In this document: positions 11,401-19,238 of the stretch, piece after piece
How the letters are laid out: each line of letters opens with the position of its first letter
Position numbering within the stretch: the stretch's first letter is position 1
The notes under the pieces: model-generated
The model's input: only the letters and a program-made list of their open reading frames with translations
The model's database searches: none
What the model was told of the DNA's origin: nothing
Program-made: the position numbers and the translations under genes
Source: Mycolicibacillus parakoreensis
Lineage (GTDB): Bacteria > Actinomycetota > Actinomycetes > Mycobacteriales > Mycobacteriaceae
Direction of reading: 5' to 3'
Assembly (NCBI RefSeq): GCF_022370835.2
Contig: NZ_CP092365.1
Span: forward strand, 124,001 to 188,000
DNA length: 64,000 nt

Positions 11401-12513
11401 CAGGGTCTGTCCTACGGGGTGCATGTGATCACCAGCGCCACCGCCTGGTTCGTCGGGCAGAAACAGGGCCTGCTCAACGTGTCCAACGCCCGCATCCAGC
11501 TGCGGCTGTCCAACCCCGACGAGTCGCAGATGGGATCGGGGTTAGAACGGCGCAAAGCCGCCCGCAACACCCTGGATCGGCCGGGCTTCGGGCTCACCGC
11601 CGACGGCCACGAGCTGCTGGTCGGTGTCCCGGAGCTGATTGCGCCCGACGGCGCCGCGGTGCCGACCCGGCAGGTGGGCGCGGTGCTCACCGCGCGCACC
11701 GGCGTGGCCCGGGTGGAGCGGCTGGCGCGGCTGCCGCAGCGCATCGCGTTGGGCCGCATCCTCACCGCGTTCGCCGACACCGCCGCGGCCGCCGATCCGC
11801 TCACGGTCGCCTTCGCGATCGGGGAGAGCGCGCTGCAACCGGTGGGGCTGGCGCTGGGCAGCCTGCCGAACCTGCTGATCATGGGCCGGCAGGGCTGCGG
11901 CAAAACCACCGCGCTGGCCGCGGTGGGGCACGCGATCATGAGCCGCTTCAGCCCGGCGCAGGCGCAGATCACGATCATCGACCCCAAGACCGCGCTGATC
12001 GGCAGGATCGAGGGCCCGCACGTCGGCGGCTACGCCTACACCGCCGACGACATCGACGCCGTGCTCGCCGAGGTGGCCGCCACGGTGCGCCGGCGGCTGC
12101 CCCCGGCGGGGCTGAGCCAGCAGGAACTGCTGGCCCGCCCGGACTGGCAGGGGCCCCGGCAGTTCGTGCTCATCGACGACGAACAGGAGCTGCGCCCGCA
12201 CGGCGGGATCGGCCCGCCCGCGGCCAGCGCACCGCTGTGGGGCGTGCTCGAACGCAGCCGGGAGATCGGGCTGCACGTCGTGGTCGCGCGGCTGCCCGGC
12301 AACTGGGTGGCCCAGGCGGTGATGAACCCGCTGCTGCAGAAGCTGACCGGCACCCGCGCCCCGACGCTGTTCATGGACAACGACCCGGCCGCGGTGAAGG
12401 TCTACGGTCGGATCAGCGCCCAGCAGCTGGCCCCGGGGCGCGGCCTGCTGGTCACCGCCGAGGGGGCGGTGGAGGGGGTGCTGGTGGGCACCCCGCCGCG
12501 CGGAACCGGCTAG
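8425..12513 (+). CDS. eccC2: ESX-2-type motor ATPase EccC2, fused form
   Basis: EccC is the FtsK/SpoIIIE-type motor that binds substrates and drives T7 secretion. The 1362-residue product has two N-terminal membrane segments (about residues 38-85) and three ATPase domains with intact P-loops: GTSGSGKS (501-508), ATAQRGKST (861-869) and GRQGCGKTT (1154-1162). Walker B type strands include LLVIIDEYLELF. The start GTG 8425 overlaps the eccB2 stop. The sequence follows M. tuberculosis EccC2 (Rv3894c) closely throughout. It is the last gene of the module; a convergent small membrane gene overlaps its final four bases. Confidence 0.95.
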   Translation: MSAVTKRGFVRGERAAVPAVSPTRVAVAAPLALPEREPRNIVLMIAIPALLVGILGTLVVLYASGARTLRTGFFPMMGLAGFGALMFSGRLGRGRRISWGEQERRRRSYLRQLDDDRDEVHRAAERQRRSQRFVHAEPAALHRLIGGPRMWERRPGDPDFLDVRVGVGVQQAGDAAVSLQWPEIPIAEELEPVTGAALRDFIVEQSTLRGIGKVVSLRSQPGFSVLGAEVDELHRLIRALCCALAVYHSPAELKILVVSRRPDRWRWLAWLPHNQHDTLVDACGPRRLVFAGPAELEDTLDAELHRKGRGPWQPPPTASPLTVGTASPAPAETATGAHWLIVDDNTGDPDQWEAVTGQKGMAGITVVRLAARAGRGVGFGDDQRFTLRQGVLYRRGEFYAVADLMADTTAARHARALARWTPQAPGTRAPHRRPGGELLRSLGIDDPRHLDVHRLWAQSRSRGDPRWAMVPVGVRPDGEIQHITLRAKDFGGFGFHSVVIGTSGSGKSEYFLSLCSGIALTHAPETFVVIFVDMKFESAAQDLAGFPHVAASLSNLGNDERHLADRMRKAVNGEIVRRYRLFKDAGARDANEYEEMRLAGRDLEPVPILLVIIDEYLELFIHHPDWIDLVIHIGQEGRGCNVFFTLGGQRLDLSSLSKAKSNIAFRVALRAETAEDSRDVIGSDAALHLPSAENGYGLLKVGPRDLEQFRCFYVSAPFVVPRTPSAPPAGGAVQQCRPRLLTADYQPGPATAVEPEPEQPEPPEEFLVHADGFRRKKIVDVIREALAAQPARPPHRIWLAPLEHSAPVDTLVAAWRGRPWEVDYGDNPGLAFPVGMVDIPEEHTQRVHVVDAEMDNIMVVATAQRGKSTTLMTLVTAAALLYPPSRVTFFCVGAALYAIEELPQVAGVVGLSDAEGVSRTVATVEGIIRAREAAFQRHQIDIAEFRARRFGSAPGDTDPDDKFGDVFLVVDNYGDLYEKDALLGDRAIAIARQGLSYGVHVITSATAWFVGQKQGLLNVSNARIQLRLSNPDESQMGSGLERRKAARNTLDRPGFGLTADGHELLVGVPELIAPDGAAVPTRQVGAVLTARTGVARVERLARLPQRIALGRILTAFADTAAAADPLTVAFAIGESALQPVGLALGSLPNLLIMGRQGCGKTTALAAVGHAIMSRFSPAQAQITIIDPKTALIGRIEGPHVGGYAYTADDIDAVLAEVAATVRRRLPPAGLSQQELLARPDWQGPRQFVLIDDEQELRPHGGIGPPAASAPLWGVLERSREIGLHVVVARLPGNWVAQAVMNPLLQKLTGTRAPTLFMDNDPAAVKVYGRISAQQLAPGRGLLVTAEGAVEGVLVGTPPRGTG

Positions 12514-12791
12514 CGCGCACAGGAACCGGGCTCCACCAGCAGCGCCGGCCACAGCGCGGTCGCCACCGTGAACTCCATCAGATCGAAGCCGCTGTTCTGC
12601 GGGGCGTGCAGCGTCAGCTGGGCGCGCACCCGGTCGAGGTGTTCGGGCTGGCTGAACGTCACCACCAGCCCGATCAGCAGATAGGGCACGACCAGCCACA
12701 GCAGTGTCTCCAGCACCGCGTCGACGCGCACCGGGCGCGTCAGCAGCGCCTGAAGCCGGGTCGCCCACCCGGGCGGGTGCCCGGCGCTCAT
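12510..12791 (-). CDS. Small membrane protein of unknown function
   Basis: The 93-residue protein (start ATG 12791) has two hydrophobic stretches, about residues 29-46 (LLWLVVPYLLIGLVVTF) and 70-85. Its ATG overlaps the upstream gene's stop (ATGA), so the two are coupled. I do not recognise a family. The 3' end overlaps that of eccC2 by four bases in convergent orientation. Confidence 0.6.
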   Translation of the reverse strand: MSAGHPPGWATRLQALLTRPVRVDAVLETLLWLVVPYLLIGLVVTFSQPEHLDRVRAQLTLHAPQNSGFDLMEFTVATALWPALLVEPGSCAR

Positions 12792-13036
12792 CCGGGCCCG
12801 CACAGCGGGGGGAACACCAACAGCACCGGCCAGGAGACGATCGCGCCGAGCAGCGAGGTCGCCAACCGCAGCCCCTGCAGCCCGACGAAGAGCTCACCGT
12901 GCACGATCGCCCACACCACCCCCGCACCCAGATAGGGCAGCGCCACCGCCAGCGCGCACACCACCCATTCGATCAGGGTGAGTTCGAAGGCGAACAGCCT
13001 CTGCACCGCGGCGAGCAGGACGGGACCTCCTGTCAC
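12788..13036 (-). CDS. Small membrane protein, coupled to the downstream membrane gene
   Basis: The frame encodes up to 82 residues with two or three hydrophobic segments, including WVVCALAVALPYLGAGVVW and LLGAIVSWPVLLVF. Similar helix-loop-helix layout to its neighbour suggests a related pair. The start is uncertain: GTG 13036 opens the frame, but a perfect AGGAGGT on the minus strand (13031-13025) lies inside the frame, six bases before an in-frame CTG at 13018 and 18 before GTG 13006. Initiation may therefore be at CTG 13018. No family recognised. Confidence 0.55.
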   Translation of the reverse strand: MTGGPVLLAAVQRLFAFELTLIEWVVCALAVALPYLGAGVVWAIVHGELFVGLQGLRLATSLLGAIVSWPVLLVFPPLCGPG

Positions 13037-13089
13037 GGGCGGATGGTTCGCATCCCAAGGTACCCGTCCAGCCCCCGGATCAGCCCCGG

Positions 13090-14586
13090 TCAGGCGGGGC
13101 GGCCGTATTCGTCGAACCAGTAGGCCAGTTTGCCGCGGCGGCTGACCGCGCGCAGCCGCCGCTCGGCGGCCTCCCGGGTCGGCGGGTTGGTGACCACCAG
13201 CAACTCGTCGCCGGACTTGATCCGGGTGTCCGGCTGCGGGACGAAGCTGTGCTTGTCGCGGATGATCAACGTGATCACGCTCGGGTCGGGTAGGCGCAGC
13301 TCCCGGATCGTGACGTTGCGCAGCCGCGACTCCGGCTGCACGGTCATCGTCAACAACTCGGCCTCCAACACGTCCAGCGGCGCGGACTCCACGTGGATCT
13401 CGCGGGCGGCGTCGCGCGACATCAGCCCCAGCCGCCGGGCCACCAGACTCAGGCTGGGGCCCTGCACCAGGGTGAACACCACGACCAGGATGAACACGAT
13501 GTTGAGCAGCCGCTGGCTGTGGTCGACGCCTTCGACGATCGGGAACGTCGCCAACACGATCGGCACCGCCCCGCGCAGCCCCGCCCAGGACAGGAAGACC
13601 TGTTCGCGCCACGGCACCTTGAACCAGACCAGACAGCCCGCCACCGAGATCGGCCGGGCCACCAGCAGCAGCACCAGCCCGACCCCCAGCGCGGGCAGGA
13701 TCTCGCTGGGCAGGTTGCGCGGGGTGGCCAGCAGCCCCAGCAGCACGAACAGGCTGATCTGGGCCAGCCAGGCCAGCCCCTCGGCGAACGAGCGGGTGGC
13801 CGAGCGGTGCGGCAACCGCGAGTTGGCCAGGATCATGCCGGCGACGTAGGCGGCGAGAAACGAGCTGGCGTGCGCGGTGCCGGCGGCGGCGAACGCGACC
13901 ATGCCCACCCCGAACGTGGCGATCGGGTAGAGGCCCGAGGCCGGCAGCGCGGCGTGGCGCAGCGCGAACGCCCCGACGAAACCGCAGCCGATGCCGATCA
14001 CCGCCCCGACGGCCAGCTCGAAGGCGATCTCCACGACCGCGTCCCCCAGCGACACCGTGAACGGGGTGGCCGAGAACATCAGCACCAGGATCGCCGCGGG
14101 CGGGTCGTTGAAGCCCGATTCGGCCTCCACCAGACCGGCCAGCCGCCGCGGCAACGGCAGCAGCCGCAGCACCGAGAACACCGCCGCGGCGTCGGTGGAG
14201 GAGATGATCGCCCCCAACAGCAGCGCCAGCTGCCACTCCATGCCCAGCAGCAGGTGCGCGCCGGTCGCGGTGACCGCCGTGGAGATGCCCACCCCGAGGG
14301 TGGCGAGCACCCCGGCGGGGGCGAGCACACTGCGCACCTCGGCGAACCGGGTGGTCAGCCCGCCCTCGACCAGGATGATGCCCAGCGCGGCCATGCCCAG
14401 GTCGCGGGCGAGCTCGTAGTTGTCGAAGACCAGTCCCAGCCCGCCGTCGCCGATCGCCATGCCCACCGCGAGGAACAGCAGCAGGCTGGGCAGGCCCACC
14501 CGGCTGGCCACCCGGGTGCCGATGATGCTGGCCAACAGCACCAGACCACCGGCCAGCAGCGCCAGGTACAGCTGCTCCATGGTCAT
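13090..14586 (-). CDS. CPA1-family cation/proton antiporter with C-terminal TrkA-C domain
   Basis: The 498-residue protein has about 12-13 hydrophobic segments and CPA1 signatures: IVEGGLTTRF, ISSTDAAAVFSVLR (proton/cation site with TD) and SWAGLRGAVPIVLA. The last 100 residues (from about SAPLDVLEAE) form a soluble TrkA-C/RCK-C domain, as in NhaP2/CvrA-type potassium or sodium/proton antiporters. It is predicted to expel K+ or Na+ for H+ across the membrane, with the cytosolic domain sensing a ligand. It is divergent from a TrkA gene, which supports a potassium role. ATG 14586 is used; ATG 14580 is also possible. Confidence 0.88.
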   Translation of the reverse strand: MTMEQLYLALLAGGLVLLASIIGTRVASRVGLPSLLLFLAVGMAIGDGGLGLVFDNYELARDLGMAALGIILVEGGLTTRFAEVRSVLAPAGVLATLGVGISTAVTATGAHLLLGMEWQLALLLGAIISSTDAAAVFSVLRLLPLPRRLAGLVEAESGFNDPPAAILVLMFSATPFTVSLGDAVVEIAFELAVGAVIGIGCGFVGAFALRHAALPASGLYPIATFGVGMVAFAAAGTAHASSFLAAYVAGMILANSRLPHRSATRSFAEGLAWLAQISLFVLLGLLATPRNLPSEILPALGVGLVLLLVARPISVAGCLVWFKVPWREQVFLSWAGLRGAVPIVLATFPIVEGVDHSQRLLNIVFILVVVFTLVQGPSLSLVARRLGLMSRDAAREIHVESAPLDVLEAELLTMTVQPESRLRNVTIRELRLPDPSVITLIIRDKHSFVPQPDTRIKSGDELLVVTNPPTREAAERRLRAVSRRGKLAYWFDEYGRPA

Positions 14587-14745
14587 GTCTATCCCCGCTC
14601 ATGCCGGGCCCACAGGTTCCCGCTGGGCGCGGGTGGCAAGGCCACCGGAGTTGTGTGGTGCCATAAGGTGAACGGCACCGTCCTCAGTGAGGCTGCGGGG
14701 TCAACTCTAGCCGCCGGGCGGGGGCGTCGGAGAAGATGGGGCGGG

Positions 14746-15453
14746 ATGAGCAAACGGGTGATGCGGATCGTGATCGGCGGCGCCGGTGCGGTCGGCCGTT
14801 CGGTGGCGCGTGAGCTGCTCGACAACGGTCACAAGGTGCTGCTGATCGAGCAGAAGGCCGACCACTTCGATCCGCCGGCCGTACCCGGCGCGGAGTGGCT
14901 GCTGGCCGACGCCTGCGAGCTGGCGACGCTCGAGGAGTGCGGCCTGCCCGACTGCGACGCGTTGATCGCCGCCACCGGCGACGACAGGGCGAACCTGTCG
15001 ATGGCGCTGCTGGCCAAAACCGAGTTCGGGGTTCCGCTGGTGGTGGCCCGGGTCAATGTGGCGCACAACGAGTGGTTGTTCACCGGGGTGTGGGGTGTCG
15101 ACATCGCGGTCTCCACCCCCCGCGCCATCGTCGGCGGTGTCGAGGGCGCCATCGACGTCGGCCACCTGGTGCACGTGATGGGGCTGCGGCAAAGCCAGGT
15201 CAACCTCACCAAACTTACTCTGCCGCACACGAATTCGTGGGTCGGGCAAAGGATTCGCGACGTGGTGTTGCCGGAGAACACCGCGCTGGTGGTGGTGCTG
15301 CGCGACGACACCCCGATCCTGCCGCGCTCGGAGGAGATGCTGGCCCCCGGCGACGAGTTGCTGTTCGCGGTGAACAACGCCGCCGAGCACCGGATCCGCG
15401 CGATCATCGAGGGCGGCACCGACGAGTCGGTGAGCTCGCAGGTGTCGGGCTGA
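14746..15453 (+). CDS. TrkA/RCK-family potassium transport regulatory protein
   Basis: The 235-residue protein has an N-terminal Rossmann domain (VIGGAGAVGRSVARELLD, NAD-type GxGxxG) with acidic strand end LLIEQ, then GDDRANLSMALLAKTEFG. A TrkA-C domain covers about residues 150-225 (SWVGQRIRDVVLPE, LAPGDELLFAV). Such proteins gate Trk/Ktr or antiporter membrane proteins in response to nucleotides. No Trk membrane subunit is nearby; the divergent CPA1 antiporter is the likeliest partner. ATG 14746 is used; ATG 14761 (MRIVIGG) would give the usual RCK start. It resembles M. tuberculosis ceoC/trkB-type proteins. Confidence 0.85.
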   Translation: MSKRVMRIVIGGAGAVGRSVARELLDNGHKVLLIEQKADHFDPPAVPGAEWLLADACELATLEECGLPDCDALIAATGDDRANLSMALLAKTEFGVPLVVARVNVAHNEWLFTGVWGVDIAVSTPRAIVGGVEGAIDVGHLVHVMGLRQSQVNLTKLTLPHTNSWVGQRIRDVVLPENTALVVVLRDDTPILPRSEEMLAPGDELLFAVNNAAEHRIRAIIEGGTDESVSSQVSG

Positions 15454-15463
15454 CCGCCGCGGC

Positions 15464-16219
15464 TCAGGCCTCGACGATGATCGGGTCGCCGAGGTTGACC
15501 AGATCGAAGTACCAGGCGGCGTTGTTGGGGCTGAGGTTGATGCAGCCGTGGCTGACGTTGGCGTAGCCCTGCGAATCCACCGACCACGGCGCGGAGTGCA
15601 CATAGACCCCGCTCCAGGTCACCCGCACCCCGTACTCGCCGTCGATGAGGTAGCCCTCGGGGTCATCCAGCGGGATCCCGATGGTGCGGGAGTCGAACTT
15701 GATCTTGCGCTCCTTCGACAGCGCCGTGAACGAGCCGATCGGGGTGGGACGGCTGGGTTTACCCAGTGAGGCCGGCATCTCGCGCAGCGTCTCGCCGTTG
15801 CGGCTCACGGTGAACGAGTGCCCGGAGATGCTGGCGACCGCCAGCAGGGCGTCGCCGGTCTCGAACCCGGTCGACATGGCCTTGACGGTGACGTCGACCT
15901 TGGTGTGCGGCGGCCAGTACCCGTCGGGAACCCACTGCACCTGCCGGTCGCTGATCCAGTCGAAGCTGCCGGTGGTGTCGCTGTCGGAGCGGATCGTGAT
16001 GACCCGCTCGGCGGCAGCACGGTCGGTGACCGGCGCGACGAAGTGGATCACCACCGGGTGAGCCACCCCGACAACCGAATTGGGGGCGGGCTGCACCGCG
16101 GCGACGGTCAGTTCCGGGTCGGGCGGGGCGATCGCCGCCCAGCTCGCGTTGCCGGAGCCCATGGCGACCATGGCGGTGACGGCCGACAAGACCATTACCC
16201 AGCGAACTGCGCGGTGCAC
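15464..16219 (-). CDS. ldtA: L,D-transpeptidase, LdtMt1 (LdtA) type
   Basis: The 251-residue protein matches the length and most of the sequence of M. tuberculosis LdtMt1 (Rv0116c). A signal peptide covers about residues 1-27. An Ig-like domain follows (APNSVVGVAHPVVIHF), then the YkuD domain with the catalytic SHGCINLSP (Cys about 225) and GVYVHSAPWS. It forms 3-3 cross-links in peptidoglycan outside the membrane and is the target of carbapenems. GTG 16219 is chosen for AAGGGGGA six bases upstream; a longer TTG start at 16240 is less likely. Convergent with trkA, 10 bases apart. Confidence 0.93.
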   Translation of the reverse strand: MHRAVRWVMVLSAVTAMVAMGSGNASWAAIAPPDPELTVAAVQPAPNSVVGVAHPVVIHFVAPVTDRAAAERVITIRSDSDTTGSFDWISDRQVQWVPDGYWPPHTKVDVTVKAMSTGFETGDALLAVASISGHSFTVSRNGETLREMPASLGKPSRPTPIGSFTALSKERKIKFDSRTIGIPLDDPEGYLIDGEYGVRVTWSGVYVHSAPWSVDSQGYANVSHGCINLSPNNAAWYFDLVNLGDPIIVEA

Positions 16220-16458
16220 GGCTTCCCCCTTCGGCCCCAAGGGCCCTCACGTTAGGAAGCCATTCTATCCGTTGCCGGCCCCGACCGTCCTCAGCAAACC
16301 CGATGCGTACCGTCTCCGGTATTCTGCGCAGGTGGTAATGCGTTCCGGCAGGTGTTCAGCAAACGTATTTCCGGTTGTTTTCGGTGACTGCCCCGCGTGC
16401 GCGGCGCCCGGGTGCGAAAATGGCGAGCAAGCCGGAGAACCGGGAGACAGGAGCGCCG

Positions 16459-16935
16459 ATGTCGGTGATCGATGGGCTGCCCGCCCACATTCTGCTCAAC
16501 CACTTCGCGGTGGTGCTCATGCCGCTCACCGCGGTGCTGGCCATCCTCTGCGCGGTGTGGCCGGCGGCACGCCGGCGGCTGGTCTGGCTGGTGCTGGTGC
16601 TCGGTGTGGGCACCGCGGTGGCCACGGTGCTGACCGTCAAGTCGGGGCAGTGGCTCATCGACCACGCCGACCAGCAGTCGGCGATGATGGACCACCACGC
16701 CGAGTTGGGCGACACCATGGGCTATTTCGCCGCGGCGTTGCTGGTCGCGGTGATCCTGCTGGCGGTGCTGCATGTGCGCCAGCACCGCGAGGCCACCCTG
16801 GCGCCGGTCGCGCACGCGCTGATCGTGGCGCTGGTGCTCGCCGCCTCCGCGGCGTCGCTGGTGCAGGTGTACCGCACCGGCGATTCCGGGGCGCGTGCGG
16901 CCTGGGGGTCGTTCGTGCCGTCGATCAGCGGCTAG
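16459..16935 (+). CDS. DUF2231-type integral membrane protein
   Basis: The 158-residue protein has four hydrophobic segments and the DUF2231 pattern: LPAHILLNHFAVVLMPL at the start with paired His, later MMDHHAELGDTMGYF and a final VYRTGDSGARAAW. Relatives are small four-helix membrane proteins, sometimes linked to haem or redox functions, without a firm role. ATG 16459 has AGGAG six bases before it. No operon partner is evident. Confidence 0.75.
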   Translation: MSVIDGLPAHILLNHFAVVLMPLTAVLAILCAVWPAARRRLVWLVLVLGVGTAVATVLTVKSGQWLIDHADQQSAMMDHHAELGDTMGYFAAALLVAVILLAVLHVRQHREATLAPVAHALIVALVLAASAASLVQVYRTGDSGARAAWGSFVPSISG

Positions 16936-16955
16936 CCAGGGATTGGGCCGACCGC

Positions 16956-16991
16956 GCGACCACGGCGACCGTGGCGACCACGGCGACCATG
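16956..16991 (+). repeat. Four tandem copies of a 9-base unit
   Basis: GCGACCACG, GCGACCGTG, GCGACCACG and GCGACCATG follow one another directly in the 247-base gap between the DUF2231 gene and the EspC-like gene. No gene covers them. They may be a slippage repeat, or a binding array for a regulator of the downstream gene. Confidence 0.6.
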
Positions 16992-17182
16992 GGTTGTGCG
17001 GCCACGGTGGCGACACGCCCGCCGCCAGCACCGCCGGCGCACAAACCCCGGTAGTCGGGGGCCGGACCCGGCTCGCAGTGAGCCGCCCTGGCGTCGGGTG
17101 GGCATGACGAGCCCGGGAAATTCGCGGGGACGGCCCCGCCGGTCCGGCGATAGAGTCGGTGCGGCGAGCGGAAGGGTGAGCT

Positions 17183-18184
17183 ATGGGCGGGCTGAAGGTG
17201 AACCCCGGCGATCTGATCGCGGTCGCGGACGCCTACGCCGAGCTGTCCAGACGCCTGCCGCATCGCACGGCGCGCACCGTCGAGGAGATCCAGAACGTCC
17301 TGGCGACCCACGGCACGATGGGCTACCCCGTGGCGGTGGGCATCGCCCGCGCAACCGCACCCGCCGCATCCGAGGTGGAGGCACTGTCGGGCGAGTTCGC
17401 CGACTACTCACAGCGTTTCGACGACAGCGCCGGGCAGTATGTGGCCGAGGATCGGGTTGCCGCGGTGAGCTTCAAAACGGCGCCGCCGGACGACGTCGTC
17501 GGTGACCAGGACGGCACAGACGGCGAGGACGGCGAGGACGGCGAGGACGACAGGGACGACGACCGCCGGCCGGATGCGCCCGTGCAGGGTCCCGCCGCCC
17601 CGATGACCGATCCCTCGGTCAGCCGGTGGGACGGTGCGCCCCCGGCCGGGCAATCCGACGGCACCGGCTTCTGGGGTGTCGACATGAGCCGTCCGGCGCC
17701 GACACCGGACCCCTTGCCGGCGCCGGCGCCGCATCGTTCGCGTCCGCCGTGCGCCGATCTGACCGGGCCCTCGTCCGGGGTGGTGACCGTGGGCGGCGAC
17801 TCACCGCAGCAGCCCGACGCGGTCGGCTTCGACTTGCAGCACACCTATCGATTCCGCATCTCCGGCAGCGAGTTCACCGGCCAGACGCAGATGGTGCACA
17901 TCGACGGCAAGTGGTACCAGGCGCAGTGGCACTCCTACACCTACGAGATGAACAGGATTCCCGTCGTGTCCGGCGCCGGACAGATCCCGGCCCTGCAGCT
18001 GCCGATCATGAGCGAGGCGAACACATGGACACCGGTGAACCTGGGCCAGGTCATGGTTGAGAGCAGCACCCATCCCGGCGCGACCTTGTACCTGCCCGAC
18101 CCGTTCGGCGTCCCGGTCAAGGTCGAGGATGGTGGATTGCTCGTGAATCGTCCGGTCGTGCCGATCATGACCAGCGGCCGGTAG
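17183..18184 (+). CDS. EspC-like T7SS substrate with acidic linker and unknown C-terminal domain
   Basis: Residues 1-100 are a helical EspC/DUF2580-type module (LKVNPGDLIAVADAYAEL, then THGTMGYPVAVGIARA and a second long helix), the size of a WXG100-class secretion substrate. An acidic repeat (GEDGEDGED, about 112-130) and a Pro-rich linker follow. The last 120 residues form a beta-rich domain (YRFRISGSEFTGQTQMVHI, then WYQAQWHSYTYEMN) I do not recognise. This suggests a passenger domain exported through the T7SS by the N-terminal module. AAGGGTG precedes ATG 17183. It stands 207 bases before espG, on the same strand, but probably outside that operon. Confidence 0.65.
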   Translation: MGGLKVNPGDLIAVADAYAELSRRLPHRTARTVEEIQNVLATHGTMGYPVAVGIARATAPAASEVEALSGEFADYSQRFDDSAGQYVAEDRVAAVSFKTAPPDDVVGDQDGTDGEDGEDGEDDRDDDRRPDAPVQGPAAPMTDPSVSRWDGAPPAGQSDGTGFWGVDMSRPAPTPDPLPAPAPHRSRPPCADLTGPSSGVVTVGGDSPQQPDAVGFDLQHTYRFRISGSEFTGQTQMVHIDGKWYQAQWHSYTYEMNRIPVVSGAGQIPALQLPIMSEANTWTPVNLGQVMVESSTHPGATLYLPDPFGVPVKVEDGGLLVNRPVVPIMTSGR

Positions 18185-18308
18185 CCGCCGCGGGGATCGA
18201 CCGCACCCGCGGCTGCGCGTCGTCGACGGCAGGACATGCGTCACAGCACAAGGTCTCGTTGTCGGGGCCGGCCGAAAATTCGCGTGAAACCGGTCGGCGC
18301 CACCGCCC

Positions 18309-18314
18309 TAAACT
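18309..18314 (+). promoter_or_regulatory. Candidate -10 box for the espG-eccE operon
   Basis: TAAACT matches TANNNT and lies 78 bases before espG. A perfect 10-base palindrome, CTCAGCTGAG, starts at 18313 and would overlap the transcription start, a possible repressor site. Both are inferred from sequence only. Confidence 0.4.
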
Positions 18315-18391
18315 CAGCTGAGGCAGACGGCAGGCGGGCCCCGCCCGGCGCCAGTTGCGCTGCAGCGCACCCGAGCAACGAGATGAGGGAT

Positions 18392-19222
18392 ATGAGCCAG
18401 CATCAGGCGGTGGAAGTCACCACCGAGCAGGCGTGGTTTCTCGCCGATCTGCTTCGCGCCGGGACCTACCCGTGGAAGCTGGCGATCACCACGCCCTATG
18501 CCGATCCCGGTGACCACGCCGCGGTGGCGCAGCGCTGCACCGAGGAGCTGACCGGGCAGGGCATCGTCGACGCGCGCGGTCATGTTCTTCCGGTCGTCGC
18601 CGACGCCATCCGCACCACCTGCCGGTCTCGACAACGGCTGGAGTGGCTCACCGTGATCGACCAGGACCAGATTCTGCGCGGAGTCCTGGCCCGGGCCGAC
18701 ACGTCGGGTGAGGCGGTGGTGGCGCTGCGCCACGCGCAGATGGTGACGTTCACCCCGCTGCACATAGACAGCGGCCTGGCGCTGGTGCCGGTGGTGACCG
18801 CCGGGCTCGACGATCAGCCACCGGCCCGGTTCACCGAGTTCTCGTTGCCGATGGAAGTCGGTGTCGCGTTGGATAAACGGATCGCCGCCGGCGCGGACAT
18901 CGTCGCCGAGCTGGTCGATCTGGGGGTCCCCGAGAGCGACGCCCAGGTGATGGAGATCGCACGCATCGGCGACCACCCGTTCACCGAGATCACCGCGCAG
19001 GAAACCAGCAACGGGTCCAGCCGTGCCACCGACGTGGGCGTCACCGTCATCAACACCGAGATCGGCCGGATCCTGGTCAGCACCGCCGCCGACGAACCGC
19101 GCGCCGGTGGCGAGTCGGTCTTCGCGCCCGCGGAGCCGCTCGCTGTCGCGGTGGCGCTGCGCGAGTTGACCGATCGGCTGCCCGAACGCAACTGGTTTCC
19201 CGATGAAAACCTCACCATCTGA
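18392..19222 (+). CDS. espG: EspG, ESX-3-like PE/PPE-specific chaperone
   Basis: EspG binds the helical tip of PE-PPE dimers in the cytosol and guides them to the cognate ESX machine. The 276-residue protein follows M. tuberculosis EspG3 (Rv0289) in many blocks: AWFLADLLRAGTYPWKLAI near the start, VVALRHAQMVTFTP, PPARFTEFSLP and VGVTVINTEIGRILVS. ATG 18392 is used; ATG 18383 in frame is possible. It heads a five-gene plus-strand operon and faces the PE/PPE genes it should serve, which lie on the opposite strand beyond eccE. Confidence 0.9.
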   Translation: MSQHQAVEVTTEQAWFLADLLRAGTYPWKLAITTPYADPGDHAAVAQRCTEELTGQGIVDARGHVLPVVADAIRTTCRSRQRLEWLTVIDQDQILRGVLARADTSGEAVVALRHAQMVTFTPLHIDSGLALVPVVTAGLDDQPPARFTEFSLPMEVGVALDKRIAAGADIVAELVDLGVPESDAQVMEIARIGDHPFTEITAQETSNGSSRATDVGVTVINTEIGRILVSTAADEPRAGGESVFAPAEPLAVAVALRELTDRLPERNWFPDENLTI

Positions 19223-19238
19223 GGCAGATCCGGAGAGT

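Noticed and set aside
8206..11424. Open frame of over 1000 codons on the minus strand across eccC2
   Set aside because: It is a shadow of eccC2: GC-rich third positions remove stop codons, and the product is an Arg/Gly/Asp/His-rich string without domains.
16957..16991. CRISPR-like array
   Set aside because: The units are only nine bases and abut one another without spacers; it is a simple tandem repeat.
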